Source: JASHPR01 sp963833885 (GTDB lineage Bacteria > Actinomycetota > Actinomycetes > Streptosporangiales > Streptosporangiaceae). Taken from it: a stretch of DNA of 64,000 bases. Every line of letters begins with the position of its first letter. Positions within the stretch are counted from its first letter, which is position 1. The notes beneath the pieces are model-generated. The model worked only from the letters and a program-made list of their open reading frames with translations. It was not told the origin of the DNA and ran no database searches. The DNA lies in assembly GCA_963833885.1 (NCBI GenBank), contig CAWHZU010000027.1, positions 170,724 through 234,723 of the forward strand. Direction: 5' to 3'. A program made the position numbers and the translations under genes. Below are positions 35,172 to 43,571 of the stretch, piece by piece.

Positions 35172-35664
35172 CTAGCCCGGCTGCCGACGCGGATGCCATA
35201 CCTGCACCGTCACGGTGCCCTCCCGGCGAACCGAGCCGCCAGGCAGCGGAGACTGATCCACCACCAGTCCCTCGACCGGCATCGGATCCTGGACCAGCCG
35301 GACCACCTCGGCATGCAGGCCCCGGTCGCCAATGAGCCAACGGCACGGGCCCGCGAACAGCCCGCAGACATCAGGAACCGCGATGCGCCGTGCGGGAGCA
35401 GGGCGCGGTGCCAGCCAGTCGGCCACCACGTCGGCGATCGTGTCCAGCATGAACCCTGTGTCCTGGCGGTGCGGGCGTTCCACGCCCACGCAGAGCGAGG
35501 CGAAACCGCTTCCGGGTTGCAAAGCCCTCCCCCGGTCGTCCGGATGCCGATCTCAGTTCCGGCCGCAGAACGCCTGCCTTCTGCGCAAAGGCGCGCTGCA
35601 CGTCATCGGCCGAGGAATCCGGCGGGACATCAAAAATGTCGTACCAAGTGAGCTGACCAGCCAT
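35172..35664 (-). pseudogene. Broken J-domain/PASTA protein gene
   Basis: Family members known from actinobacteria are about 200 residues: a J-domain-like N-terminus, linker, then a C-terminal PASTA-like domain. Here the ATG at 35664 opens MAGQLTWYDIFDVPPDSSAD and continues to about VLRPELRSA, while the C-terminal part (WLAPRPAPARRIAVPDVCG and PMPVEGLVVDQSPLPGG) is in another frame and ends at 35172. The combined length would be about 163 residues, so roughly 35-40 residues of the J region are missing as well as a frame. Deletion with frameshift is the simplest reading. Confidence 0.7.
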
Positions 35665-35755
35665 AGCCCCCATCCTGACTGCTGCGCGTACGTTTCGGGC
35701 TCGCAGTCGGCCTGAAAGGCCTGGTGGCATAGCCGCGGGCCGGGGATCGCCCTCT

Positions 35756-36547
35756 ATGGTGGCGGGCATGGCATCGTGGTGGCACCGCGAGATGATCGCT
35801 CCGGGCAAGCTGCCGCTGATGCTGTGCTTCCTGGCCTTCGTCGTCACGTTCGTGGTGACCCGGACGATCACGCGCATGATCCGAGATGGTCGCGGCCCGT
35901 TCCGGAACGATGTGACTGCCAGCGGGACGCATATCCATCACTCTGTCCCGGGCATCATCCTGCTGATCATCGGCGCCTTCACGGCGGTCGGCGGTCCTGA
36001 CTCGCTCGGCTGGCGCTCGTTCTCCGCGGTGGCGGTCGGCATCGGCACGTCGCTCGTCCTGGATGAGTTCGCGCTGATCCTGCATCTGCAGGACGTCTAC
36101 TGGAGCGGCGAGGGCCAGCTGTCGGTCGAGGCGGTAAGCCTCACGGCCGCCTGCCTCGGGCTGGCCCTGGCTGGTTTCAGTCCCTTCGGGATAACAGACA
36201 TCGGCAATTTCGAGCTGACCCTGCGCCTGACGGCGAGCGGGATCTTCATCGTCGACGGCGTGCTCGCGCTCATCTGCGTCCTGAAAGGCAAGTACCGGAC
36301 GGCGCTGTTCGGGCTCTTCCTGCCGCCCGTCGGGGTGGTCGGCGCCTTGCGGCTAGCGCGGTCGTCGTCGACCTGGGCTCGGCATCGCTATGGAAGCGAG
36401 CGCCTGGAACGCGCGACCCGCCGCGCCGCCGACTTCGACAAGCGCTGGACTCCCCTCCAGACCGACTGGGAAAACTTCATCGGCGGAAAGCCGTCCCAGC
36501 CAAACCCGCCGGCCCCGCATCCGGCCACCGGCGATAGCCACCGCTGA
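35756..36547 (+). CDS. Polytopic membrane protein, function unknown
   Basis: A 263-residue protein with about six membrane helices (LPLMLCFLAFVVTFVVTRTI, SVPGIILLIIGAFTAVGG, SLTAACLGLALAGFSPFGI, GIFIVDGVLALICVLKG, TALFGLFLPPVGVVGALRLA). A conserved-looking SGTHIHHSVPG follows the first helix, and DEFALILHL lies in the third region; His/Glu clusters could bind metal. The C-terminal tail is basic and Pro-rich. It resembles uncharacterised actinobacterial membrane proteins; I cannot name a function. Confidence 0.8.
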   Translation: MVAGMASWWHREMIAPGKLPLMLCFLAFVVTFVVTRTITRMIRDGRGPFRNDVTASGTHIHHSVPGIILLIIGAFTAVGGPDSLGWRSFSAVAVGIGTSLVLDEFALILHLQDVYWSGEGQLSVEAVSLTAACLGLALAGFSPFGITDIGNFELTLRLTASGIFIVDGVLALICVLKGKYRTALFGLFLPPVGVVGALRLARSSSTWARHRYGSERLERATRRAADFDKRWTPLQTDWENFIGGKPSQPNPPAPHPATGDSHR

Positions 36548-36575
36548 GCTCCGCCTGTGGAACTTGGGTGCGCCC

Positions 36576-37466
36576 TTAGGTGCCTGGCCGACCTCGTCGG
36601 CGTGCATGCCGCACCAGGTCAGCGACAACCTGGATGACGAGCCCGGGATCGTCGCAGTGAACGTGATGCCCGGCGTTCGCTGCTACCACGTGTGTGCTGC
36701 TCGCTGAGAGGTCCGCCAGTTCGGCTTGCAGCTCCGCCCACGCCGGGTAGAAACGGGCGCGGGCGCGCTGGGCGCGGCGGCCGGCCTGCAGGCTGGGGTC
36801 GCGTTCGCTGGCGGTGATGACGGCGAGCGGGAGGTCCCCTAGGTGCTTAGCGGCCATCGCCGTATCCCGGCAGATCCCGGCGAAGGCAAAGAGTTCCTTG
36901 GCACCTGCCCGGCGACCGTGGAAGAAACCGGAGACTGCTCGCTCGCCGGTCGGCTCGCCGCACGGCAGGACGCTTGTTCTCACGCGGAGCGCAATCGGCT
37001 GGGCGTAGCTGAGCGCCACCGTGGCCAGCTTCCCGCCGAGATAGTCCTCCAGGAAGGTCTTTGGCAGCCGCCAAGATTGCTGCGGGTGGCTGGAGTCGAT
37101 CAGCGCCAGCGCGGCGACCTCACCGGGATAGAGGCTAATGAACATCCGCGCTACCAGGCCGCCGAGGGAGTGGCCGACAAGCACGAAGGGCGGGGGTATC
37201 CCTGCTCCGGTCAGCAGCATGCGAAGGTCGTGCGCCATGCCGGCTGCCGTGGGCCGACCGGGCGCCGGGTCGCTCCACCCCAGACCGGGCCGGTCATACG
37301 TGCACACGGTCGTGTCCGAAGCCAGCCCGTGCTGGATCGGCTGCCAGCCCGCCGATGACTCGCCCAGGCCGGGGATGATGACAACCGCGGGCGTCCCGGT
37401 GCCCGCGACAATGATGTGCATCGCGTGGCCGCCCACGTCGATCAGGCGGCCAGGTACCTGCCTCAT
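36576..37466 (-). CDS. Alpha/beta hydrolase
   Basis: A 296-residue serine hydrolase with nucleophile elbow GHSLGGLVARM, oxyanion region VVIIPGLGESSAGWQPIQHG, an acid in ITASERDPS and the C-terminal His in ANAGHHVHCDDPG. It starts 6 bases after the stop of the solute-binding lipoprotein gene, so the two probably form an operon in which the lipoprotein captures a ligand and the hydrolase cleaves it; that is inference. No signal peptide. Confidence 0.9.
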   Translation of the reverse strand: MRQVPGRLIDVGGHAMHIIVAGTGTPAVVIIPGLGESSAGWQPIQHGLASDTTVCTYDRPGLGWSDPAPGRPTAAGMAHDLRMLLTGAGIPPPFVLVGHSLGGLVARMFISLYPGEVAALALIDSSHPQQSWRLPKTFLEDYLGGKLATVALSYAQPIALRVRTSVLPCGEPTGERAVSGFFHGRRAGAKELFAFAGICRDTAMAAKHLGDLPLAVITASERDPSLQAGRRAQRARARFYPAWAELQAELADLSASSTHVVAANAGHHVHCDDPGLVIQVVADLVRHARRRGRPGT

Positions 37467-37472
37467 GCGGGA

Positions 37473-39329
37473 TCAGCGGGTGAAGTACCAGTACTCGGGG
37501 AGCAGCGTCCCAATCGCGTTGTACGTCACGTCGTGCAGCTTGCTGTTCGTTGCGTAGACGTAGTACGGGGCCGGCTGCCAGATGTAGGGGAGCTGCTGGG
37601 CGGTGTAGGTGGCGTACTCGTGGAAGACCGCCAGGCTGCTGTTGGTGTGGGTCTGCTCGATCAGGCTGTCCATGACCGGGCTGGAGTAGCTGCCGGAGTT
37701 GGAAGCGGCGCCGGTGGCGAACAGCGGTTCCCCGGTCGGCTCGAAGCCAGGGCCGTCGAACTCCCATCCGCCGTATTCCAGTGCTTGTGCGGTGCAGGAA
37801 GGGCCCATCTTGCACGGCGTGGCTTCGCCGATGACCGTGCTGGAGCTCTGGCCCACGGCGTTGATGTCGATGCCAGCTTCGGAGGCATCCGACTTCCAGA
37901 TGTCGGTCTCGCTCGGGTTAACGATCCCGATCCCCCAGTCCAAGGTGAACTTCATCTGCTGGCCGCGGGCGATATGCGCACCGCACTGGTCCGCGCCTGT
38001 GCCCGGCTTCTCGCAGGTCTGCACGCCGCCGACTATCTTCCAGCCGTGGCTGGCAAATACCGCCTTGGCCTTGGCGATGCTGAACGCATATGGCCCCTGG
38101 CCGCTGTTGGCCAGCTGGGATGCCGGTATCCACTGGCTGGGTGGCTGTGTCGGCACTCCGCCGGTGGTCGGCACGGAGTAGCCGCGGAAGGTCGTGGCGT
38201 CGATGCCGGGCTGGTCAACGGTCTCCTGCAGGGCCTGGCGGACATACAGCTGGCGGAACACCCACCCCAGCAACGGGTTGTTGAAGTTGGGCTGCACGTA
38301 AGTGATGCCGTCCTCGTAGAAAGGCGCCAGGGTGAAGCCGCTGCCCAGCGGGTCCGCGGACGGGACGGCCGAGCCGGCCGGCTTCTGCGGCAAGTCCGCG
38401 GGCGGGATGTAGCCGATGTCCAGCTGCCCGGTCTTCAGCGCGACGTACTCGGTGGCGGAGGAGGTGTAGGTGACTTCCTTGAATACCGAGATCGTCGGTT
38501 TGGGGCTGCCGGAGTACCTGGAGTTCGGCACGAAGGTGTCGTCGCCGTCGGAGGAGAAGCTCGACAACCGCCATGGCCCGTCCACGACGCTCCAGATCGG
38601 GCTGGAGACGTAGGTGGCGGTGTTTTTGGCCTGGCCGGCCAGGAACGCGTACACCGCCTTGCACTTGGCGTACTTGTCCGCGGCGGTGTCGGTCGCGCAG
38701 CCGCCGCTGCCTTGCTTGGCGCCCATGCTGGTCACATCCCAGGCGGCTGGCATCGGGGTGATCTCCGCTAGCTGGTTATAGGTGAACCAGAGAGAGGAAT
38801 AAGGCTTGTTCAGCTGCAGGGTGACCTGCAGCGGCCCGGTGGCCTTGAACGAGACCAGGTTGTCCGGCAGCAGACCCGGCACGTACCCGGCATAGTCCTC
38901 GGGCTCGGCCTTCATCATGTTCAGCCAGAACATGACGTCGCTGGCGTCGACCGTCTCGCCGTCCGACCATTTCCAGCCCTTGAGGTTGATCGTGACGGTC
39001 TTGTCACCGTCGGTGTACACAGGCGCGTTAGCCGTCGACAGCGGGTAGTTGACGTTCAGCGAAGACCCGTTGTCGCCGTACATGTACAGCGGCCGGTACA
39101 GCAGCCACAGAAAGTCCTGCACGTCGTCATAGTTGGTCAGCGGCTCGTACGGCCAGATCCACGTCGGGGGAGGCGCGTAGTTGCCGTAGGTAACCGTGCC
39201 GCCCTTGATCCTCGCGCCGCTGCCGTTGCCGTGGCTCGTGCCGCTGGAACTGCAGCCGACGGCCAGCACGGCGACCGCTGCGATGGCCGCGATCCAGACG
39301 GCACGCATGCGGCGCCCGCGTTCAGACAT
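37473..39329 (-). CDS. Family-5 extracellular solute-binding lipoprotein (paralogue)
   Basis: A 618-residue peptide-binding-type lipoprotein. Signal region MRAVWIAAIAAVAVLAVGC with lipobox A-V-G-C; gggag precedes ATG 39329 at a good distance. The body matches SBP_bac_5: ITPMPAAWDVTSMG, YIPPADLPQKPAGSAVPSAD and the C-terminal LPEYWYFTR. The same landmarks occur in the 29697-31559 protein (ITPMPTAWD, YIPPGDVPAKPAG, EDWYFVK), so the two are paralogues. No transporter genes flank it. Confidence 0.93.
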   Translation of the reverse strand: MSERGRRMRAVWIAAIAAVAVLAVGCSSSGTSHGNGSGARIKGGTVTYGNYAPPPTWIWPYEPLTNYDDVQDFLWLLYRPLYMYGDNGSSLNVNYPLSTANAPVYTDGDKTVTINLKGWKWSDGETVDASDVMFWLNMMKAEPEDYAGYVPGLLPDNLVSFKATGPLQVTLQLNKPYSSLWFTYNQLAEITPMPAAWDVTSMGAKQGSGGCATDTAADKYAKCKAVYAFLAGQAKNTATYVSSPIWSVVDGPWRLSSFSSDGDDTFVPNSRYSGSPKPTISVFKEVTYTSSATEYVALKTGQLDIGYIPPADLPQKPAGSAVPSADPLGSGFTLAPFYEDGITYVQPNFNNPLLGWVFRQLYVRQALQETVDQPGIDATTFRGYSVPTTGGVPTQPPSQWIPASQLANSGQGPYAFSIAKAKAVFASHGWKIVGGVQTCEKPGTGADQCGAHIARGQQMKFTLDWGIGIVNPSETDIWKSDASEAGIDINAVGQSSSTVIGEATPCKMGPSCTAQALEYGGWEFDGPGFEPTGEPLFATGAASNSGSYSSPVMDSLIEQTHTNSSLAVFHEYATYTAQQLPYIWQPAPYYVYATNSKLHDVTYNAIGTLLPEYWYFTR

Positions 39330-39457
39330 GTGCGCTCCCTATGTCAAGGCCGTGAGCTCGCCTCGCCGTGCCTGACCAGCGCGGGGGGCCTGCGGTCTGC
39401 CCCATTGTGCGCGTGATCGGTCTGCTCTCACAAGACCCGGCGGGAAAATCGCCGATC

Positions 39458-39482
39458 CAATCGATGCAAGTTGCATCGATTG
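39458..39482. promoter_or_regulatory. Perfect 25-base palindrome, candidate operator
   Basis: Arms CAATCGATGCAA and TTGCATCGATTG are exact reverse complements around one G. It lies 128 bases before the start of the binding-lipoprotein gene and 57 bases before the XRE regulator start, between two divergent genes. Length and symmetry suit a dimeric regulator. The XRE protein itself or another regulator could bind; the sequence does not tell which. Confidence 0.6.
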
Positions 39483-39539
39483 CCTCTGCTAAGCTACGGG
39501 GCGATGCGTATGACCGCGGGATGAGAAGGAACGGGCACC

Positions 39540-40412
39540 GTGGCTGTAACTGACAGCGTTGTCCGGCGTCGGCGGCTGGCCTCCGAGCTGCGGCGACTGC
39601 GAAGCCACGCCGGGCTGACCGCCGACGAGGTGGCCGAGAAGCTCGGCTGGTCCGCCTCCAAGGTCAGCCGCATCGAGACGCACCGCATTCAGGTCAAGCC
39701 GGCCGACCTTAACCAGCTACTTGATCTGTACCAGGTCAGCGAGGTCCACCGCGAGCAGCTCGCCGCCCTCGCCCAATGGACCCGCCGCAAGGGCTGGTGG
39801 GAGGCCTACGCGGACAGCCTCCCTGAGGAGATCACGACCTTCATCGCGTTGGAAGACGAGGCCGTCGCTGTAATGGAACGGGCGATGGACGCCATTCCCG
39901 GCCTGCTGCAGACACCTGACTACGCACGAGCCGTACTCCAGGTGCTGCCCACGACGGTAGTGCCACCCAGGCAGCTCGAGCGCGCGGTCGAAGTGCGCAT
40001 GCGCCGCCAGGAGCGCTTGGCCGGAAGCGAGCCTGTGCGGCTCGCAGTGACAGCGGACGAGGCCGTCCTGTTGCGCCGGTTCGGCACCCCCGACATCATG
40101 CGCGCCCAGCTCGAGCACCTGATCCAGGCGTCACACCAGCCCAGCGTGACCCTGCGAGTACTTCCGCTGGCCGTCGCGCACCCTGTTGGCTTCGGCCATT
40201 TCCAGATTCTGGAGTTCGAGGCATTCGCTGGCGACCAGCCGACCATCAGCGACGTCGTGAGCGTCGAACAGCTAAGCGGCATGCATATGTACGACGACGA
40301 GACCGTGGCCTACCAGCACCGGCTCAGCTTCGACCAAGCCGCCGCAGTCTCGTTGGAGCCGGAAACCTCTAGAGAACTGATAGCCCAGATCATCCGTGAC
40401 CACTGGTCTTAG
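39540..40412 (+). CDS. XRE-family regulator with DUF5753 (Scr1-type)
   Basis: A 290-residue regulator: N-terminal XRE helix-turn-helix (LRSHAGLTADEVAEKLGWSA, SKVSRIETHRI) and a C-terminal DUF5753 domain (AIPGLLQTPDYARAVLQVLP, PSVTLRVLPLAVAHPVG, FQILEFEAF). Members are abundant in actinomycetes and normally sit beside a short DUF397 gene; none is seen here, since the next gene is a convergent sulfotransferase. GTG start with gaag/gg upstream. Development or antibiotic regulators are known in this family. Confidence 0.92.
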   Translation: MAVTDSVVRRRRLASELRRLRSHAGLTADEVAEKLGWSASKVSRIETHRIQVKPADLNQLLDLYQVSEVHREQLAALAQWTRRKGWWEAYADSLPEEITTFIALEDEAVAVMERAMDAIPGLLQTPDYARAVLQVLPTTVVPPRQLERAVEVRMRRQERLAGSEPVRLAVTADEAVLLRRFGTPDIMRAQLEHLIQASHQPSVTLRVLPLAVAHPVGFGHFQILEFEAFAGDQPTISDVVSVEQLSGMHMYDDETVAYQHRLSFDQAAAVSLEPETSRELIAQIIRDHWS

Positions 40413-40438
40413 CGCGCCCGCTGGCCGCGTACGCTGCT

Positions 40439-41161
40439 TTACCCCTTAGGCGCGACGTTCATCCGCTGTGCATAAAGCTGCTCGTAAAAGGGCCGGTGAT
40501 GGGCGGCGTACCGTGCGAGCTTCTCGGAGTTCTCGACGGTGTACTGGTATGTCCGTTCGCGCCGCTCGAAACCGGAACTGTTGCTAGTATCCGCGTGCCA
40601 ATCGGCGGACCGCTGCCACTCGGCCTGTTCACCCGGCTCCCAGGTAAGCGCTCGCGAATTAAAGGGCAGCCCCACGGCCGCGCAGTACGCCGCCATCGTC
40701 GCAGCTGGCCGGGTGACGAGGTCATCCGAGTCAATGACAATAGGCGGATTCCCGCCAGCATCGCTGATAGCAGCCTGCATTTCGCACAGCCGCTCCATCC
40801 CGATCGCGTTGATGGTCATCGGAGGGAACAGGGCGTAATAGGACGCTGCAATTTCCTCGGGACGGCGGATGAGGAACGCATGACGGGCTTCGGCGAGGAA
40901 CGGCCGATCGGCCAGGACCTCATCGTGCTGGTGGTCCATCGTGTCCTTGAAGAACACGTCCCGGTCGTGCCCCTCGCCACGTAGCCAGGCGAGCAGCTCA
41001 GCAGCCGAATCGAACGTCCGCCCGCCAACATCAGTCTCGCCGTAGTTCTTCAGGTTGCAGAACGGTTCGTGAAGTACGGTCAAATCACGGCGCTCGGCCA
41101 TCGACCGAAAGAAAGCCGTTGATCGCGCTCGTGGTGCGCTCCACAATGCGAATATTGCCAT
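40439..41161 (-). CDS. Sulfotransferase-family protein
   Basis: A 240-residue P-loop sulfotransferase-fold protein. The PAPS-loop-like start is ALWSAPRARSTAFFRSMAER, the second motif is LIRRPEEIAASYYALFPP, and HEPFCNLKNYG follows. It is in the subgroup of actinobacterial proteins beginning ALWSxPRS/T. Acceptor is not identifiable. It is convergent with the XRE gene (26 bases). Confidence 0.87.
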   Translation of the reverse strand: MAIFALWSAPRARSTAFFRSMAERRDLTVLHEPFCNLKNYGETDVGGRTFDSAAELLAWLRGEGHDRDVFFKDTMDHQHDEVLADRPFLAEARHAFLIRRPEEIAASYYALFPPMTINAIGMERLCEMQAAISDAGGNPPIVIDSDDLVTRPAATMAAYCAAVGLPFNSRALTWEPGEQAEWQRSADWHADTSNSSGFERRERTYQYTVENSEKLARYAAHHRPFYEQLYAQRMNVAPKG

Positions 41162-41479
41162 AGCCGAAACAGAGCCTTCCTGCTGTCCGCCGCATTACTG
41201 GCCTCCCTTGAGTGGTCGGCGCGGGGTGCCCCACGGAGCCATCCATCTGTGCGTTGGGCCAGACCAGACCAGCCGCGACAGCGGGGAAATGTAGCCCAAA
41301 TACCCATCGCGTCAAAATTTGATGTGCTAGCCTTGAAATTGACGCCATAGAGAATCTTCAAATAGCCTCTCTCACGGCAAAACGACTTGTCATCCTGGCT
41401 TGTTCCCGCTGACGGGTGTGATTCTTCTCTATTCCTTCCATTGTTCCGCAACGGATTTTCTGCCTGCATACTCGTCGTC
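41162..41479. other. AT-rich intergenic region
   Basis: 318 bases between the divergent sulfotransferase and GNAT genes. From about 41290 to 41460 base composition drops well below that of the window (for example tcaaaatttgatgtgctag, ttcttctctattccttccatt). A frame is open from 41387 into the GNAT gene, but its 31 extra residues have no GNAT character. It may hold promoters for both genes; no conserved box is certain. Confidence 0.45.
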
Positions 41480-42058
41480 ATGAGCGAACGAGACATGCAC
41501 ATCGTCCTGATGACGCCGCGACTTGCCATCCGCCAGTTCACCGAGGACGACGTCGACAACCTGTTCAGCCTGAACAGCGACCCTGAGGTCATGCGCTACC
41601 TGGGCAGGCCAGTTCCTCGCGAGGTCCTGCGGGACGAGATCATCCCGTTCCACCTCGGTGTCTACCAGCGGTTCGACCGGCTGGGTACCTGGGCTGCTGA
41701 GTCCGCTAGCAATGGCGAGTTCCTGGGCTGGTTCCACTTCCGCGCCGAGGATGGCGACATAACTAACATTCACCTGGGCTACCGGCTGCGCAGATCAGCC
41801 TGGAACAAGGGCTACGCCACCGAGGGATCCACGGCCCTGATCAACATGGGCTTCACCGACCTCGGCGTCCAGCGGGTGTTCGCACACACGATGACGGCCA
41901 GCGCCGCCTCCCGGCGCGTGATGGAGAAATGCGGCCTGACTCTCGTACACATCGTCCCCTACCAGGGACCCGATGCCGACGTCATCGACGGCGCCGAGCA
42001 GGGCGAGGTCGAATACGCGCTAACCAGACCCGAATGGGAAGCCTACACAGACAGCTGA
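41480..42058 (+). CDS. GNAT acetyltransferase (RimJ/RimL-like)
   Basis: A 192-residue acetyltransferase: TPRLAIRQFTEDDVDNLFSL at the N-terminus, LGYRLRRSAWNKGYATEG (acetyl-CoA loop), VQRVFAHTMTASAASRRVME and KCGLTLVHIV. The pattern matches Acetyltransf_3 proteins that acetylate ribosomal proteins or small amines. ATG 41480 is selected over the upstream frame because the family starts with this strand. It is the last gene before the first tRNA-like att copy. Confidence 0.9.
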   Translation: MSERDMHIVLMTPRLAIRQFTEDDVDNLFSLNSDPEVMRYLGRPVPREVLRDEIIPFHLGVYQRFDRLGTWAAESASNGEFLGWFHFRAEDGDITNIHLGYRLRRSAWNKGYATEGSTALINMGFTDLGVQRVFAHTMTASAASRRVMEKCGLTLVHIVPYQGPDADVIDGAEQGEVEYALTRPEWEAYTDS

Positions 42059-42313
42059 ACGAAATGAAACCCCCCGATCCGGCCTTGAATGCCCCTGTGG
42101 CGTGCCCGTTGGGTCCACGATCGGAAGGCGATCCGCGGGCAATCGCGGCCACTCGCAGATAGGCATTAGATCCCTCCACCTGCAGCGGGCCCGTCAGGCC
42201 GCCGCGCGAACGATCTTTGCAAGCGGGGTCACGGTCGGACACTCGTCGTCATCGGAACGCTTCAGACACATTTGCGCAGGTCAGATGCCCTAGCGCGAGT
42301 GCTGCAGAACGAC
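42059..42313. other. Intergenic region left of the first island boundary
   Basis: No supported gene lies between the GNAT stop and the first tRNA-Phe-like repeat. Short frames on both strands have no protein character. This is presumably the conserved side of the island junction. Confidence 0.4.
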
Positions 42314-42357
42314 TGGTCAGGGGCGGGTTCCAACCGCCGACCTTCCGCTTTTCAGGG
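42314..42357 (-). repeat. tRNA-Phe 3' fragment, att copy 1
   Basis: Read on the minus strand, this 44-base segment has the Phe-type anticodon loop CTGAAAA with 3' stem GCGGA, then AGGTC, a T-arm and CCTGACCA. It matches copy 2 at 52774 with two mismatches, both in the T-loop (TTGGAAC here instead of TTCGACC). With no 5' half alongside, it is a tRNA 3' end left by site-specific integration, and the T-loop changes show it is not functional. Confidence 0.75.
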
Positions 42358-42509
42358 ACTCGCGTCCCCGCAGGTCAATCCCCCGCCAGGCCCGGCCGTG
42401 CGATCCGCGTGCGACATCAGGAACCTTCTACCCATACGGTCAACTCGATGGCCCAAGAAGCACACGTACTAGAGTGCGGCTCCGCTTCAGTATTGCTCTC
42501 CACCGGAAG

Positions 42510-42540
42510 TTGACCTTGGTCCGATATTCGCGGGTAGCCT
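42510..42540 (+). promoter_or_regulatory. Candidate promoter for the 168-aa membrane protein
   Basis: TTGACC at 42510-42515 and TAGCCT at 42535-42540, 19 bases apart, end 6 bases before the GTG start at 42547, so the transcript would be leaderless or nearly so, which is common in actinobacteria. The spacer is longer than the ideal 17-18 bases. Confidence 0.35.
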
Positions 42541-42546
42541 GCGTCT

Positions 42547-43053
42547 GTGATCAGGCGGTGCCGGTCGTGGACGAGGGCGCGCAGGGTCGGGGGCGCGGCC
42601 TGGACGCTGTCGGTTCTGTGGGTGGGTATAGGAGCTGCGGCCAGCGGCTACGTCTTTTTCGTATCCACGCGGACGGTCTTGGACCCTACGAGCCCCTTCG
42701 GTGGGATGTTTGACTGGCCCGGCGGGAGCTCGAATGAGGCCGTTTTCGCCGCTGCCGTGCTGGCGGCGGTGGCATGGCTGGCGCTGACAATCCCGGTGCT
42801 GATCGCCGGATTGCGTCGGCTTCTCGGCTGGCCGGGCAAGCGGCTCATGGCAGCGGCGTGGGCAGGCGCGTGGGTTGCGGGCTTGGCGCTCATGGCGTTG
42901 ATCCCGTCCAGTCTGGCCTACCCGCCCCCGCCACAGGGCTATAGCGGAGGCCCCATCGCGAACTGGTGGGAGCTGGTGATCGCTGCCGGTTTCCTGACGC
43001 TCGCACCGGTGATGGCCTGGATACTCGCCAGACCAGCCGAACCGCAGCGGTGA
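42547..43053 (+). CDS. Four-helix membrane protein, unknown function
   Basis: A 168-residue protein with about four membrane segments (LSVLWVGIGAAASGYVFFVS, AVFAAAVLAAVAWLALTIPV, MAAAWAGAWVAGLALMALIP, LVIAAGFLTLAPVMAWILA) and a Pro/Gly-rich external loop (YPPPPQGYSGGPIANWWE). The start is GTG 42547. No family recognised. It is the first gene inside island A. Confidence 0.7.
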   Translation: MIRRCRSWTRARRVGGAAWTLSVLWVGIGAAASGYVFFVSTRTVLDPTSPFGGMFDWPGGSSNEAVFAAAVLAAVAWLALTIPVLIAGLRRLLGWPGKRLMAAAWAGAWVAGLALMALIPSSLAYPPPPQGYSGGPIANWWELVIAAGFLTLAPVMAWILARPAEPQR

Positions 43054-43133
43054 ACACCGAGTGTCCGCGACGGGGCAGAGCAGTGGTCAGCTCAGGAGAG
43101 TTGCTAGCTCCCGCCAGCGGAACTTAACCACGC

Positions 43134-43535
43134 TTAGGGCCACACCACCCCTTTGCCGGTCCACGTGACCCCTTCGTGGCGGCACAGGCAGAAGGGATGC
43201 CCGACCGGGTCGGTGTAAACCTGCCAGCCGTAGCCCTCGGGTCCGATGAAGTCCTTCTGCAGTGTCGCGCCGAGCTTGACGACGCGACGCTGTTCGGGCT
43301 CGATTTCGCCCACTTCGAAGTCGAGGTGGTACTGCTTGGGGTGCTCGTCATCGGGCCAGCGCGGAGGGCGGTAGTCCTCCACCCGCTGAAAGGCCAGATC
43401 GACCTCGCCGAAGGTGATGCCGGCAAAGTTGTCGGAACTGCCCTCCATGATGGCGCGGCCTGTCACCTCGGAGTAGAAGGCCGCCAGCTTCATCGGGTCC
43501 GGGCAGTCGATGATGAAACCCAAGAGTTGCAGCAT
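43134..43535 (-). CDS. VOC-family protein
   Basis: A 133-residue glyoxalase-like protein: QLLGFIIDCPDPMKLAAFYS, ITFGEVDLAFQRVEDYRPP, YHLDFEVGEIE and VYTDPVGHPFCLC. This is the actinobacterial glyoxalase-like subgroup with a PRWPDDEHPKQ loop. Ligand unknown. A 16-base palindrome lies 20 bases upstream of its start. Confidence 0.9.
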   Translation of the reverse strand: MLQLLGFIIDCPDPMKLAAFYSEVTGRAIMEGSSDNFAGITFGEVDLAFQRVEDYRPPRWPDDEHPKQYHLDFEVGEIEPEQRRVVKLGATLQKDFIGPEGYGWQVYTDPVGHPFCLCRHEGVTWTGKGVVWP

Positions 43536-43555
43536 CAGGCGATCTTGCCACAGAG

Positions 43556-43571
43556 CAGGGCACGTGCCCTG
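43556..43571. promoter_or_regulatory. 16-base palindrome upstream of the VOC gene
   Basis: CAGGGCAC followed by GTGCCCTG is a perfect palindrome 20 bases upstream of the VOC start codon. Its placement fits an operator over the start of transcription. No regulator gene is adjacent. Confidence 0.35.
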
